64,000 bases of DNA from Margaritifera margaritifera (Eukaryota > Mollusca > Bivalvia > Unionida > Margaritiferidae). Where the stretch lies: the NCBI GenBank assembly GCA_029931535.1, contig JAQPZY010001498.1, positions 1,120,001-1,184,000 of the forward strand, in the 5' to 3' direction. The notes beneath the pieces are model-generated. The model saw only the letters and a list, made by a program, of their open reading frames with translations, had not been told where the DNA came from and did not search any database. Positions 63,408 to 64,000 of this stretch are shown piece after piece. The first letter of the stretch is position 1; each line of letters begins with the position of its first letter. Made by a program: the position numbers and the translations under genes.

Positions 63408-63985
63408 TAAAAATGGTCAAGTTTTCATGAACATTATACAGTATAAATGGTCTAGATTTCATGAACATTATACAGTATAAATGGTATCGTTTTCATCAAC
63501 ATTAAACGGTATAAATGGTCTAGATTTCATGAACATTATACATTATAAATGGTACAGTTTTCATGAACATTGTACAGTATAAATAGTCTAGTTTTCATGA
63601 ACATTATACAGTATAAATGGTCTAGATTTCATGAACATTATACAGTATAAATGGTACAGTTTTCATGAACATTGTGCAGTATAAATAGTCTAGTTTTCAT
63701 GAACATTATACAGTATAAATGGTCTAGATTTCATGAACATTATACAGTATAAATGGTATCGTTTTCATCAACATTAAACGGTATAAATGGTCTAGATTTC
63801 ATGAACATTATACAGTATAAATAGTATCGTTTTCATCAACATTATACAGTATAAATGGTCTAGATTTCATGAACATTACACAGTATAAATGGTATAGTTT
63901 TCAAGAACATTATATAGTATAAATGGTCTGGTTTTCATGAACATTATACAATATAAATGGTCTTGTTTTCATCAACAAATTTGTC
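63408..63985. repeat. 34-bp tandem repeat, about 17 copies
   Basis: Units contain TTTCATGAACATTATACAGT and ATAAATGGTCTAGA, alternating between GTCTAGATTTC and GTATCGTTTTC or GTACAGTTTTC variants, which suggests a higher-order dimer. Confidence 0.95.
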
Positions 63986-64000
63986 TAGACTTACACGTAA

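Overview
The window is animal nuclear DNA: AT-rich, mostly non-coding, with one clear intron-containing gene, LINE remnants, tRNA-derived SINE heads and very many micro- and minisatellites. The style (long TA, CT and AC runs, many 30-66 bp tandem arrays, several LINE clades, a virus-like insertion) suggests a marine lophotrochozoan, most likely a mollusc. No species is claimed.

The only gene that looks intact lies at 54,955-60,092 on the + strand. It has four exons and encodes a 329-residue membrane-anchored short-chain dehydrogenase/reductase of the retinol dehydrogenase / 17-beta-hydroxysteroid dehydrogenase type, with every catalytic residue present. Two weaker coding candidates are an 81-codon terminal-exon-like frame at 4,158-4,403 (+) and an exon-like frame at 94-350 (-). 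A cluster of CCAAT and YY1-like sites at about 4.8-5.4 kb looks like a promoter, with no visible gene attached.

The most unusual block is 26.95-31.53 kb. It is visibly richer in G+C than its surroundings and holds a run of broken + strand genes: an unknown ORF, a Cys-rich ORF, a fragment resembling the N-terminal region of Polinton/adintovirus-type DNA polymerase proteins, an adenain-type cysteine protease, a fibre-like protein with a phage-tail-fibre-style motif, an unknown ORF and a small hydrophobic-plus-helical protein. It reads as the decayed, internally deleted relic of an integrated DNA-virus-like element. A second broken gene at 51.12-51.80 kb may be related.

Mobile-element layout: 10.1-12.8 kb holds minus-strand LINE fragments on both sides of a plus-strand LINE. 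A two-ORF L1/Tx1-like LINE spans about 17.05-22.1 kb, with tandem repeats inside its coding frames. A LINE RNase H remnant lies at 25.64-26.16 kb (-), a LINE ORF1 remnant at 42.28-43.35 kb, and zinc-knuckle debris at 50.6-50.83 kb (-). Tandem arrays lie at 9.4, 19.4, 21.4, 24.7, 32.8, 37.35, 40.0, 42.6, 45.0, 46.4, 47.8 and 63.4 kb. The remaining stretches show no gene that can be supported.
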